Shown: in pieces, positions 50,540 to 58,659 of the stretch
Position numbering within the stretch: the stretch's first letter is position 1
Layout of the letters: the number at the start of each line of letters is the position of its first letter
NCBI RefSeq assembly: GCF_000716595.1
Contig: NZ_JNXC01000021.1
Location: forward strand, 62,001 to 126,000
Reading direction: 5' to 3'
DNA from: Saccharothrix sp. NRRL B-16314
GTDB lineage: Bacteria; Actinomycetota; Actinomycetes; Mycobacteriales; Pseudonocardiaceae
Length of the DNA stretch: 64,000 bases
Position numbers and translations under genes: made by a program
The notes under the pieces: model-generated
Databases searched by the model: none
Told to the model about the DNA's origin: nothing
Seen by the model: the letters and a program-made list of their open reading frames with translations, nothing else

Positions 50540-50940
50540 TCAAGATCGAGGCTGCCCGTGTATGTCTCGTGTGGGGATGCCGCGCTCCCGCAGTTTGCTC
50601 ACCACGGTGGTGGGGTCGACGCACAGGTGTCCGTCGACTCGCGCGAGGGACCAGCCGAGGTTGTAGAAGCGGACAGCGTCGTCGACCTGCTCCGGCGACA
50701 GCCCGCGCCGCCGCATCGAGACTTCATGTCGGAGGATGTTGCTGACTGTCCGCCGTTCGTCGCCGAATCGGGTGCCCAACTCGTACACCGTCGCTCCAGG
50801 CTGGTACCCGGCGATGAGTTCCTGGACCTGGTCGGCGTCGAGCTGTCGTGCCCGTCCGGGTTTGGACCGGTCGACCGGTGGGGTCGGGCAGCCTCCGGAG
50901 CAGAGCCTCCAAGGCTTCTACCTGCGCGTTTGTGTTGTAG
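50540..50940 (-). pseudogene. Recombinase-C-terminal-type HTH protein, frameshifted
   Basis: From 50870 down to 50540 one frame gives [60 protein letters not shown] and [20 protein letters not shown], the tandem HTH tail of serine-recombinase/resolvase-like proteins. The N-terminal continuation ([19 protein letters not shown]) is in another frame, with the shift near 50873-50885, and the first frame hits a stop just upstream. Lies at the right edge of the tRNA-Ala island, so it may be what is left of the element's integration gene. Confidence 0.65.
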
Positions 50941-50944
50941 TAAG

Positions 50945-50960
50945 GTCCCCGCAGCTCCAC
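50945..50960 (+). repeat. Candidate attR: near-copy of the tRNA-Ala 3' end
   Basis: GTCCCCGCAGCTCCAC aligns with TTCCCCTCAGCTCCAC at 46524-46539 (14 of 16 identical, including CAGCTCCAC). It is in the same orientation as the tRNA and 25 bp before a strong terminator, as expected for the native tRNA downstream region. Confidence 0.55.
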
Positions 50961-50985
50961 CAGAGTCAAGGTGTGCGAACACCTC

Positions 50986-51021
50986 GGGGCGGGAACCGGT
51001 AAGCCGGTTCCCGCCCCTTTT
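50986..51021 (+). terminator. Strong rho-independent terminator, probably the displaced tRNA-Ala terminator
   Basis: A perfect 14-bp stem GGGGCGGGAACCGG (50986-50999), loop TAAG, complement at 51004-51017, then TTTT. No + strand gene ends here; the nearest upstream + strand gene-like sequence is the attR copy of the tRNA-Ala 3' end. Confidence 0.9.
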
Positions 51022-51117
51022 CGCATGCGCGGCTGTCGGACCCGGCCGGCGCGAAAAGGTCCTTGGGGACGCCGGTTCGGATACTCTGCGACGACGGTCA
51101 CGAAGTCGTTGACGCGG

Positions 51118-52350
51118 ATGGTCGGACAGGATCGGTCGAACGGAAGTGCGTTGACGGACAACGAAGCTGGTGAGTTAGCCAGGGCCCTCGACCGGCACCA
51201 GGTCGACGCGACCGCCATGGCCAACGCGCTCGTCGAACTCGACGGGCACCCGGGGCACCGGCTCTTCACCTCCACCCTGTCCTCGGGGATCACCGCCGAG
51301 AGGTGGGCCGCGGCCGAGGTCACCTTCGCGGGCCTGTGGCGGGACTTCGACACCTACCGCGCGGTGCTCGACGAGGCCGAACGGGTGCGGGGACGGCGCT
51401 CCAAACCAGGGCCGGCCGAGGTCGCCGAACTGCGACGACTGCTCGTCGAACCGTCCGTCGAGGTGTCCCGGCGGGCCGTTCCGCTGCCTGAGCGCGGGTT
51501 GACCGGGGCCGCCGAGCAGATCGAGTCGATCACCCTCGCGGCGTTGACAGCCCGGATGCACGACGGGTACCGGCAGGTCAGCGAGCTGGCCGTGCGGTGC
51601 GACGAGCTGAATTCCACCACCCTCAAGACTTTCGGGCCGCTGCTGGAGCAGGCGCGAAAACTCGCCGAAGACTCCGCGGTGCTCGAACTAGAGCCGGCGC
51701 CGGTGGTGCGGCGAGTCCGCGAGATCGAACAGCTCGCGGGCAACGACCCGCTCGCGTTGGCCGACCGGTCGCTCGACGACACCCTGGCCCGGCTCACCGC
51801 CGAGTTCGCCGAGGAACGCGCGCGGGTCGACCGGATGCTGGTGCTGCGGGAACGCTGGGAGCAGGTGCGGACCGAACTCGTCGATTCCACGCGGGCGCTC
51901 GCCGACCTGCGGGTGGCCACCGCCGACGACTACGCGGCTGCCGCCGAGCGGGTCGTCGCCGGACTACCCGCCCTGCCGGCCGACCGGGCACCGCAACTGC
52001 AGGCCGCGATAGCGCGGCTGGACGGCCTGGGCTGGGCCAAGCGCGACGCGGGGGCGGTCGAGGTGCGGCGTGATCTCGCAGCCGCCGACGCGGAACTGCG
52101 CGCGGCGCGTCAGCTGGCCACGGGGTTGTTGGAGCGGCGCGAGGAACTGCGCGGACGATTCGGCGCCTACCGGGCCCGAGCTGTTCGGCTGGGGTTGGCC
52201 GAGGACGCCGCGGTGATGGCCGTCGCCGAGCGGATCAAGGCGACGTTGTGGCGGCGGCCGTCCGATCTCGCCGCCGCCACCAGGGACTTGGGGGACTTCC
52301 GCCGGCTGCTCGTCGAGCCCGGCACGGACACCGGAGGCAGGTCGGCATGA
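51118..52350 (+). CDS. Coiled-coil protein upstream of the PknG-like kinase
   Basis: 410 aa from ATG at 51118; the open frame continues upstream through a terminator-like region, so longer starts were rejected. Almost entirely helical with long heptad-like stretches (for example SLDDTLARLTAEFAEERARV, RMLVLRERWEQVRTELVDST). N-terminus LTDNEAGELARALDRHQVDA. No catalytic motif. Its stop overlaps the kinase ATG (ATGA), so they are translationally coupled; a scaffold or regulatory partner of the kinase is likely. The reconstructed gene cluster suggests it is not a GarA/Odh subunit. Confidence 0.75.
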   Translation: MVGQDRSNGSALTDNEAGELARALDRHQVDATAMANALVELDGHPGHRLFTSTLSSGITAERWAAAEVTFAGLWRDFDTYRAVLDEAERVRGRRSKPGPAEVAELRRLLVEPSVEVSRRAVPLPERGLTGAAEQIESITLAALTARMHDGYRQVSELAVRCDELNSTTLKTFGPLLEQARKLAEDSAVLELEPAPVVRRVREIEQLAGNDPLALADRSLDDTLARLTAEFAEERARVDRMLVLRERWEQVRTELVDSTRALADLRVATADDYAAAAERVVAGLPALPADRAPQLQAAIARLDGLGWAKRDAGAVEVRRDLAAADAELRAARQLATGLLERREELRGRFGAYRARAVRLGLAEDAAVMAVAERIKATLWRRPSDLAAATRDLGDFRRLLVEPGTDTGGRSA

Positions 52351-54692
52351 GCCAGAAGGATCGTTGCGCGCAGCCGGGTTGTGGCGGTGAGATCGACGGC
52401 GGTTATTGCGATACGTGTGGGATGGCTGGTGCGGTGTCGGTGAGTGCGCCTGTGACTGCGCCTGTGCCGCAGTCGGGGCCGGTGTCGGGTGGGGGGTGTT
52501 CGCAGCCGGGTTGTGGCGGTGAGATTGACGGCGGTTATTGCGATACGTGTGGGATGGCCGGTGCGGCCCCCGCCCGCTCGGAGACCGCCGCCTCGTCCTC
52601 CTCCGGCAAGCTCAGCGGCCGGGCGTCGCGTCGGACCGGCGCCACCTCCACCACGCATGCCACTTCCGGGCGTGGCGGCGGTCTCGGCGCCGGGCTCGTC
52701 GACGTCCCCCCGGTGCCCGTGGTCGACCCCGTCGCGGCCATCCTCAAGGACCCCCAGGTCGCCGAGAGCAAGCGGTACTGCAGCAAGTGCGACCAGCCCG
52801 TCGGCCGCGGCAAGGACGGGAAACCCGGACGGCTGCGCGGTTTCTGCCCGAAGGACGGCACCCCGTTCAACTTCGTGCCGTCGCTCACCGAGGGAACGCT
52901 CGTCGGCGGCCAGTACCTCGTGCAGGGCTGCCTCGCGCACGGCGGGCTCGGTTGGATCTACCTCGCCACCGACCGCAACGTCAACGACCGGTGGGTAGTG
53001 CTCAAGGGACTGCTCGACATCGACGACCCGGCCGCCCGCGCGGCAGCCGAGGCCGAGCGGCGGTTCCTGGCCGAGGTGAACCACCCGAACATCGTCATGA
53101 TCCACAACTTCGTGGAGCACCCCGACGACGACGGCAAACCCGTCGGCTACATCGTGATGGAGTACGTCGGCGGCTCGTCGCTGCGCAAGCTCGTCGAGGA
53201 CAGCGGCACTGCCGTCGGCCGCCGCCTCGCTCCGCTGCCACTGCCCCAGGTCATCTCCTACGGTTTGGAGATCCTGCCCGCGCTCGGCTACCTGCACGGC
53301 CAGGGTCTCGCCTACTGCGACCTCAAGCCGGACAACGTGATCCAGTACGAACGCCGGCTCAAGCTGATCGACATGGGCGCGGTCGTGCCGTTCGAGAACG
53401 CCGACGGCTTCGACTGGTACGGCACGCCCGGCTACCAGGCACCGGACTTCGAGTCCGGGGGGCCGTCACCGGCCGCCGACATCCACACCGTCGGCCGCAC
53501 GCTCATGGTGATGGCGCTGGGCACGTCGCCGTTGCGCGGCGGCCGGCCGGTGCCGTTGCCCGACCCGGCGACCGAACGGCTGCTCGCCGAGCACGAGTCG
53601 TTCCACCGGCTGCTGCTGCGCGCCACCGACCCCGATCCGATGCGGCGCTTCGCCTCCGCCGAGGAGATGGCCGACCAGCTGAACGGCGTGCTGCGGGAGG
53701 TGCTCGCCGCCGAGGACGGCAAAGCGCGCCCCGGTGTGTCCACGTTGTTCGGTCCGTCGCCGTCGGTGTTCGGCATCGGCCTGCTGGGCGACGTGGGCAA
53801 CCCCGGCCGCCCCCATCCGGTGGTGGTCGCCCGAACGTTGTCGGTTCCGCTCGTGGACACGAACGACCCGGCGGCCGGGCTGCTCGCCACGGTGTCGTCG
53901 GCGGCGCCGGAGGAGATCCTGCGCCTCGCGGCGGTCACCCCGACGCCCAGCGTCGAGCTGCGGTTCCGGGTGGTCCGCGCGCACCTGGAAGTCGGCGACG
54001 TCGGTTCGGCCAGTGAAGAGCTGCGGCGCCTGCGAACCGACCTGCCCGGTGACTGGCGCTGTGACTGGTTCACCGGGGTGGCGGCCTTGACCGCAGGGGA
54101 CGCGCAGGCCGCGGCCACCGCGTTCGACACGGTGCTCGCGAAGCTGCCCGGTGAGTCCGCGCCGAAGCTGGCGCTGGCCGCCGCAGCGGAGTGCGCCGGC
54201 GACGACGCGGTGGCCGGCCGTTACTACCTGCAGGTCAACCGGCCGAATCCGGACATCGCCGACGCGGCGTTCGGCCAGGCGCGGGTGGCGTTGCGCGCCG
54301 GTCGGCCGGCGGTGGCGCTGGCCGCGCTGGACACGGTCGCACAGACGTCGAGCCAGTACGTGACCGCGCAGACGGTCGCGGTGAAGGTGATGATCGGCGG
54401 TTCGGTCGACGAGGGCGTGCTGCGTGCGGCGGCCGACCGGGTCGGCAGGCTCACCCTGGACCGGACCACGGGGCACGAGGTCCGCGCATCGGTGTTCAGG
54501 GCCGCGTTACCGCTGGTCATGGGGTCCGCCGCTGCTCGACCACCGCTGCTCGGCAGTGCCTGGACCGAGCGCGGCATACGGGCCGCGTTGGAGACCGAGC
54601 TGCGGGCGGGTGCCCGGCTGGCCACCGACGAAGCCACCAGGGTCGACCTGGTCGACCTGGCCAACGACGTCCGACCGGTGTCATGGGTGTGA
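52347..54692 (+). CDS. pknG: PknG-like serine/threonine protein kinase with TPR domain and duplicated zinc ribbon
   Basis: 781 aa. Residues 7-29 and 51-73 are near-identical zinc ribbons (CAQPGCGGEIDGGYCDTCG). A Ser/Thr-rich linker (78-110) may be autophosphorylated. The rubredoxin-like segment (145-171) has CSKC but CPKD in place of CPxC, so its fourth metal ligand is missing. Kinase domain about 188-440: AHGGLGWIYLATDR (P-loop), Lys in WVVLKGL, YCDLKPDNVI (non-RD, as in PknG) and LIDMGAV. TPR domain about 500-760. In mycobacteria PknG senses amino acids through GlnX/GlnH and phosphorylates an FHA protein; both homologues are encoded here. Confidence 0.93.
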   Translation: MSQKDRCAQPGCGGEIDGGYCDTCGMAGAVSVSAPVTAPVPQSGPVSGGGCSQPGCGGEIDGGYCDTCGMAGAAPARSETAASSSSGKLSGRASRRTGATSTTHATSGRGGGLGAGLVDVPPVPVVDPVAAILKDPQVAESKRYCSKCDQPVGRGKDGKPGRLRGFCPKDGTPFNFVPSLTEGTLVGGQYLVQGCLAHGGLGWIYLATDRNVNDRWVVLKGLLDIDDPAARAAAEAERRFLAEVNHPNIVMIHNFVEHPDDDGKPVGYIVMEYVGGSSLRKLVEDSGTAVGRRLAPLPLPQVISYGLEILPALGYLHGQGLAYCDLKPDNVIQYERRLKLIDMGAVVPFENADGFDWYGTPGYQAPDFESGGPSPAADIHTVGRTLMVMALGTSPLRGGRPVPLPDPATERLLAEHESFHRLLLRATDPDPMRRFASAEEMADQLNGVLREVLAAEDGKARPGVSTLFGPSPSVFGIGLLGDVGNPGRPHPVVVARTLSVPLVDTNDPAAGLLATVSSAAPEEILRLAAVTPTPSVELRFRVVRAHLEVGDVGSASEELRRLRTDLPGDWRCDWFTGVAALTAGDAQAAATAFDTVLAKLPGESAPKLALAAAAECAGDDAVAGRYYLQVNRPNPDIADAAFGQARVALRAGRPAVALAALDTVAQTSSQYVTAQTVAVKVMIGGSVDEGVLRAAADRVGRLTLDRTTGHEVRASVFRAALPLVMGSAAARPPLLGSAWTERGIRAALETELRAGARLATDEATRVDLVDLANDVRPVSWV
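52371..52565 (+). repeat. Intragenic 132-bp-offset duplication encoding two zinc ribbons
   Basis: About 64 bp starting at 52371 recur at 52503 with only about two differences (C/T in GAGAT[C/T]GACGG and T/C near the end). The repeated stretch uses T-ending codons (TGT, TAT, GAT, GGT) rarely seen around it. Recent tandem duplication within the kinase gene. Confidence 0.9.
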
Positions 54693-55675
54693 ACGAACAG
54701 TCCGCCAGTTGCCCGGCGTGCGACGAACCGGTCGGGCAGGGTGATCGGTTCTGCGAGGCGTGCGGCAATCCGTTGCTGCGCCAGGGCAGCACCTCCGCCG
54801 AGACCGCCGTGAAGGACGTCGCGCGGAAGTGCCCGGCGTGCGGCGCGGTGAGCGGAGCCACGACCGAGTACTGCGACGAGTGCGGGTTGCGCCTGCCGGA
54901 CCCGGCCGACCGGACGACCATCGACCTCGGCGCCTTGGCCGGGGTCAGCGACCGGGGCCGGGTGCACCACCGCAACGAGGACGCGATCGCGCTCGCCCGC
55001 CTGCTCGACGGCACCACCGCCGCTGTGGTGTGCGACGGAGTGTCCACCACGAGGGAACCCGAACGCGCGGCACGGGCGGCGTCCGACGCGGCGCTGGCCG
55101 TGCTGCTCGGTGGGGACGCGCCGGTGGAACCGGTCGCCCGCGTCCGCGCGGCGGTGGCGGCGGCGGGTACGGCTGTGGCCACTTTGGACGGTTCGAACCC
55201 CTCGCCGGACGGACCGTCCTGCACGCTCGTGGCCGCCTACGTCGCCGACGGCGAGGTGACCGTCGGCTGGGTCGGCGACAGCCGGGCGTACTGGCTCGAC
55301 GGCCCGGCCAGCCGCCTGCTCACCCGCGACCACTCGTGGGCCGCCGAGGTCGTCGCGGAAGGGCTCATGGACGAGGCGGTCGCGTTCGCCGACCGCCGCG
55401 CGCACACGATCACCCGCTGGCTGGGCCCGGACATGCGGCCCGATCCCGACGTGATCTCCGTGCCCCACAACGGCGAAGGCACCCTGCTCGTCTGCTCGGA
55501 CGGTCTGTGGAACGAGGTGCCCGAGGCCGAGCGGATCGGCGAGTTCGCGGCGGGTGCGGGGGATGGGGCGACACCGCTGGCCGTCGCCAACCGGCTCACC
55601 GAGGTCGCACTGGCCGCCGGCGGCCGGGACAACATCAGCGTCGTCGTCATCCCTCTGGGAGGAGTACGGGTATGA
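54689..55675 (+). CDS. PP2C-family protein phosphatase with two N-terminal zinc ribbons
   Basis: 328 aa from GTG at 54689, which overlaps the kinase stop (an ATG at 54683 adds two residues). Two zinc ribbons: CPACDEPVGQGDRFCEACG (8-27) and CPACGAVSGATTEYCDECG (about 49-67). PP2C domain from about 85: GVSDRGRVHHRNEDAIAL, VCDGVST (DGxG variant ending in S-T), VGWVGDSRAYWL, DHSWAAEVV, LLVCSDGLWNEVP and GGRDNISVVV. Metal Asp residues retained. Coupled to the kinase on one side and the VWA gene on the other, so it most likely reverses PknG-dependent phosphorylation. Confidence 0.92.
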   Translation: MNEQSASCPACDEPVGQGDRFCEACGNPLLRQGSTSAETAVKDVARKCPACGAVSGATTEYCDECGLRLPDPADRTTIDLGALAGVSDRGRVHHRNEDAIALARLLDGTTAAVVCDGVSTTREPERAARAASDAALAVLLGGDAPVEPVARVRAAVAAAGTAVATLDGSNPSPDGPSCTLVAAYVADGEVTVGWVGDSRAYWLDGPASRLLTRDHSWAAEVVAEGLMDEAVAFADRRAHTITRWLGPDMRPDPDVISVPHNGEGTLLVCSDGLWNEVPEAERIGEFAAGAGDGATPLAVANRLTEVALAAGGRDNISVVVIPLGGVRV

Positions 55676-56949
55676 GTGCAGAAGCAGAGTTCGCCGTCAC
55701 CGTGGACCAGAACGCCTACCTTTCGGTGGGTGCCACGAGGGTGGACGCGGTCGTGTCGGTGACCGCCACCGGTGACGCCACCCCGGCGGTGGCCACCGAG
55801 GCGCTGGAAATGCTGATCATCGACACCTCCGGGTCGATGCAGGGCGACCGGATCGCCTCGGCGCGCACGGCCACCGCGGTCGCGATCGAGCAGCTGCGCG
55901 ACGGCGTGCTGTTCGCCGTGATCTCCGGCGCGACCAGTGCCCGGCAGGTCTACCCGAAGCGCGGCGCGGTGCGAGCCGACGCCGGGACCAGGGCCGAGGC
56001 CGTCGCGGCGGTGCGCAAGCTCTCCGCGAGCGGGGGCACCGCGTTCTCCAACTGGCTGACTCTCGCGCGGCAGATCGCCGAGCAGCACCCCGGGGCGATC
56101 CGGCACGCGCTGCTGCTCACCGACGGCGAGAACGGCGACGGCCGCGGTGTGCTGGAGCAGGCCATCGAGGAGTGCGTCGGCGTGTTCAGCTGCGACTGCC
56201 GCGGCATCGGCACCGACTGGAAGGTCGCGGAGGTGCGCAAGATCGCGTCCGCGCTGCTGGGCACGGTGGACATCGTGGCGAACCCGGAGAACCTGGCCGC
56301 CGACTTCCACGCGATCATGAACTCCGCGATGGGCAAGCGGGTCGCGGACGTGTCGTTGCGGCTGTGGACGCCGAAGGGCGCGCAGGTCAAGTTCGTCAAG
56401 CAGGTCGCGCCGGAGGTCGAGGACCTGACCGCGAAGCGGGTGCAGACGGGGCCGTTGCACGGCGACTACCCGCTCGGCGCGTGGGGCGCGGAGAGCCGCG
56501 AGTACCACGTGTGCGTCGAGGTGCTCACGCAGGCGGTCGGCGCGGAGATGCTCGCCTGCCGGGCGATGGTGGTCCGCGGCGGGTCCGCGGAAACCCTCGC
56601 GCAGGGCCTGATCCGGGCCGTGTGGACCGATGACGACGCGTTGTCGGCCAAGGTCAGCAGGAAGGTCGCGCACTACACCGGGCAGTCGGAGTACGCGGAC
56701 GCGGTCGAGCACGGGCTCGCCGCCCGTCGGGACGGCGACGAGCGCACGGCCACCGCGCGTCTCGGTCGCGCGGTCGCGCTGGCCACCGCGGCGGGCGACC
56801 GGGAGAAGCTCGACATGTTGGCGAAGGTGGTCGACGTGGACGACGCCGCGACCGGCACCGTCCGGTTGAAGAGCAAGGTCTCCAACGAGGCCGAGATGGA
56901 GCTGGACATCCGATCGCGGCGGACCAGCCGGATCCGCGGCGAGGGCTGA
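55672..56949 (+). CDS. VWA-domain protein of the PknG cluster
   Basis: 425 aa, ATG overlaps the phosphatase stop; GGGAGGAG upstream. von Willebrand A domain about 40-210 with a complete MIDAS: LIIDTSGSMQGD (DxSxS), a Thr in SGGTAFSNWL and an Asp in LLTDGENGDGRG. A beta-rich middle domain (about 215-330) and a helical C-terminus (about 340-425) follow. No signal peptide or membrane helix. Mg-dependent protein-binding domain; similar VWA proteins accompany Ser/Thr kinases and FHA proteins in other bacteria and may present substrates or act as the effector. Confidence 0.92.
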   Translation: MSAEAEFAVTVDQNAYLSVGATRVDAVVSVTATGDATPAVATEALEMLIIDTSGSMQGDRIASARTATAVAIEQLRDGVLFAVISGATSARQVYPKRGAVRADAGTRAEAVAAVRKLSASGGTAFSNWLTLARQIAEQHPGAIRHALLLTDGENGDGRGVLEQAIEECVGVFSCDCRGIGTDWKVAEVRKIASALLGTVDIVANPENLAADFHAIMNSAMGKRVADVSLRLWTPKGAQVKFVKQVAPEVEDLTAKRVQTGPLHGDYPLGAWGAESREYHVCVEVLTQAVGAEMLACRAMVVRGGSAETLAQGLIRAVWTDDDALSAKVSRKVAHYTGQSEYADAVEHGLAARRDGDERTATARLGRAVALATAAGDREKLDMLAKVVDVDDAATGTVRLKSKVSNEAEMELDIRSRRTSRIRGEG

Positions 56950-56952
56950 GCC

Positions 56953-57624
56953 GTGCCGGTGTGCGCGGCCGGGCACGATTCGACGGCCACCGACTACTGC
57001 GACGTGTGCGGGCTCGTGCTCGGGGCCGCCCCGTCACCGCTGCCGGAGGAACCGGAGGAGCCGGCAACTGTGCCGTCGGCACCTGCGGCACCGTCGGCCG
57101 GAGTGATGACCTGCGTCGGCTGCGGGGTGCTGAGGGAGGGCAGGTTCTGCGAGGAGTGCGGGTACGACAACGACCTGCCCGCGCCTCCGGCACCTCCCGC
57201 CGCGGTCGAGGCGGCGCAGTCGCTCTGGACGGCCGTGGTGCGGGCCGACCGCGCCTGGTTCGACGAGGTCCGCCGGCGTGAGGGTTCGGAGGCGGCGGAG
57301 ATGGACTTCCCGCTCTACTGCCCGGAACGCCGCTTCGAGCTGGACCGCGAGCAGGTCGCGATCGGCAGGCGAAGCCGCTCGCGCGGTACCAACCCGGAGA
57401 TCGACCTCGGTGGCCCGCCGCTGGACCCGGGGGTGTCCGCGCAGCACGCCGTGCTGGTGGCCCGCTCCGACGGCGGCTGGGACGTCGTCGACCTCGGCTC
57501 GACCAACGGCACCTCGGTCGGTGACACGACCGACGTGATCGAGCCCAACACCCCGGTCGAGGTCCCGGCCGGTGCGCCGATCCGGCTCGGTGCGTGGACC
57601 GTGATCACCCTGGAGCGGACCTAG
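56953..57624 (+). CDS. FHA-domain protein with two zinc-ribbon-like motifs
   Basis: 223 aa from GTG, 3 bp after the VWA stop. N-terminus: CAAGHDSTATDYCDVCG (residues 4-20, with His in place of one Cys) and CVGCGVLREGRFCEECG (about 54-70). A helical spacer, then an FHA domain (about 120-220) with phosphothreonine-binding residues: AIGRRSRSRG, VSAQHAVL and DLGSTNGTSVG. It should bind a phosphothreonine on the kinase or a partner. No T-x-x-T-T motif of GarA/OdhI is visible, so it is probably not the classical 2-oxoglutarate dehydrogenase inhibitor. Confidence 0.92.
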   Translation: MPVCAAGHDSTATDYCDVCGLVLGAAPSPLPEEPEEPATVPSAPAAPSAGVMTCVGCGVLREGRFCEECGYDNDLPAPPAPPAAVEAAQSLWTAVVRADRAWFDEVRRREGSEAAEMDFPLYCPERRFELDREQVAIGRRSRSRGTNPEIDLGGPPLDPGVSAQHAVLVARSDGGWDVVDLGSTNGTSVGDTTDVIEPNTPVEVPAGAPIRLGAWTVITLERT

Positions 57625-57630
57625 GTCGTC

Positions 57631-57664
57631 GGCGGCGATCCGGGGGAGAACCCGAATCGCCGCC
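57631..57664. terminator. Bidirectional terminator between the FHA and GlnH-like genes
   Basis: GGCGGCGATCCGGG (57631-57644) pairs with CCCGAATCGCCGCC (57651-57664) with one mismatch and a 6-base loop, in the 48-bp gap between convergent genes. Confidence 0.75.
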
Positions 57665-57672
57665 CGCGGTTC

Positions 57673-58659
57673 CTAGTCGCGGTAGGTGGCCTGCGGGATC
57701 GGCGGCACCGGGTTCAGCTGGGCGCCCAGCCACTTCCGGGCGCTCGCGGCGAGGCTGCCGTTGGCGCGGTCGCGTTCGAGCAGCTGGTTGACGAAGCGCA
57801 CCAGGTCCGGCTGGCCGGGCTGCATCCCGACGCCGTAGTAGGCGTTGGCCAGTGGCCGGCCGACGACCTTCGTCTGCGGGTCCTGCGCGGCCATCCCGGC
57901 GAGGATGCCGTCGTCGCTGGACACCGCGTCGACCTTGCCCTGCTGCAACGCCACCATGCAGTGGGGGATGCCCGCCAGCGTCACCACGTCCACCGCGTGC
58001 TCGGGCTTGCGCAGCACGACCTCGGTGGTGGAGCCGATCGACGTGCAGACCTTCTTGCCCGCCAGCTGCTCGATCCCCTCCACACCGGACTTCGCCGGGA
58101 CCAGCAGTCGCTGCGTCGCGTTGTAGTAGCCGGTGGAGAACTCCACCGTGCGCTGCCGGTCGCAGGTCGCGCTGAACGTGTTGACCACGACGTCGACCTG
58201 GCCCTGCTCGAGCAGGAGCGCCCGGTCGGCGACGTCGCGCACGACGTACTGGACCTTGTCCGGATCGCCGAGGATCGCCGCGGCGATCATGCGGACGATG
58301 TCGATGTCGGCGCCTTCGAGCTGCCCGGTCTGCGGGTTGCGGTAACCGAGCAGGTACTTGCCCTGGTCGACGCCCGCGATCAGCCGGCCGCGTTCCTGGA
58401 TCTTCGCCATGGTCGAGCCGGACGGCATGGCGCCGGGCGGCGGCAACGAGCCGACCGGCCGCAGGCTGTCCTTGATGGTGTTGCACTCGCCTTGCTTCCC
58501 CGGCGGCGCCTTGGTGCCCGCGTCCGCGGTGGTCACGGCCACGGAATCGGTGCCGTACAAGGGAGGCAAGGCGGTGCTGCCCAGCGACAACACCGCCGCG
58601 ACGGCGAGGACGACCACCGGCCGCCGGACGTCGACCTTGGCCTTCACGGGACCGGTCAT
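57673..58659 (-). CDS. GlnH-like amino-acid-binding protein (PknG pathway)
   Basis: 328 aa, ATG overlaps the GlnX-like stop (ATGA), GAGGAG upstream. Solute-binding fold of the SBP_bac_3 type: IQERGRLIAGVDQGKYLLGY, GADIDIVRMIAAAILG, ALLLEQGQVDVVVNTFSATC, VEFSTGYYNATQRLLV and VCTSIGSTTEVVL. The N-terminal hydrophobic stretch (14-34) contains no lipobox Cys, so it is a signal anchor or cleaved peptide, unlike mycobacterial GlnH, which is a lipoprotein. Expected ligand: aspartate or glutamate, by homology to the GlnH-PknG system. Confidence 0.87.
   Translation of the reverse strand: MTGPVKAKVDVRRPVVVLAVAAVLSLGSTALPPLYGTDSVAVTTADAGTKAPPGKQGECNTIKDSLRPVGSLPPPGAMPSGSTMAKIQERGRLIAGVDQGKYLLGYRNPQTGQLEGADIDIVRMIAAAILGDPDKVQYVVRDVADRALLLEQGQVDVVVNTFSATCDRQRTVEFSTGYYNATQRLLVPAKSGVEGIEQLAGKKVCTSIGSTTEVVLRKPEHAVDVVTLAGIPHCMVALQQGKVDAVSSDDGILAGMAAQDPQTKVVGRPLANAYYGVGMQPGQPDLVRFVNQLLERDRANGSLAASARKWLGAQLNPVPPIPQATYRD

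Larger units (their letters stand above)
46539..50960 (+). mobile_element. Decayed genomic island inserted at the 3' end of tRNA-Ala
   Basis: Starts at the tRNA-Ala 3' end and finishes at 50945-50960, a 14-of-16 match to that 3' end, after which a strong U-tract terminator (50986-51021) follows as expected for the original tRNA. Between them lie a truncated transposase, a stretch of lower GC and non-actinomycete codon use (about 46960-48800), two unusual membrane proteins, a multiply frameshifted LuxR domain, a lipoprotein gene and a frameshifted recombinase-like HTH gene. No intact integrase remains, so it is likely fixed. Confidence 0.6.
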
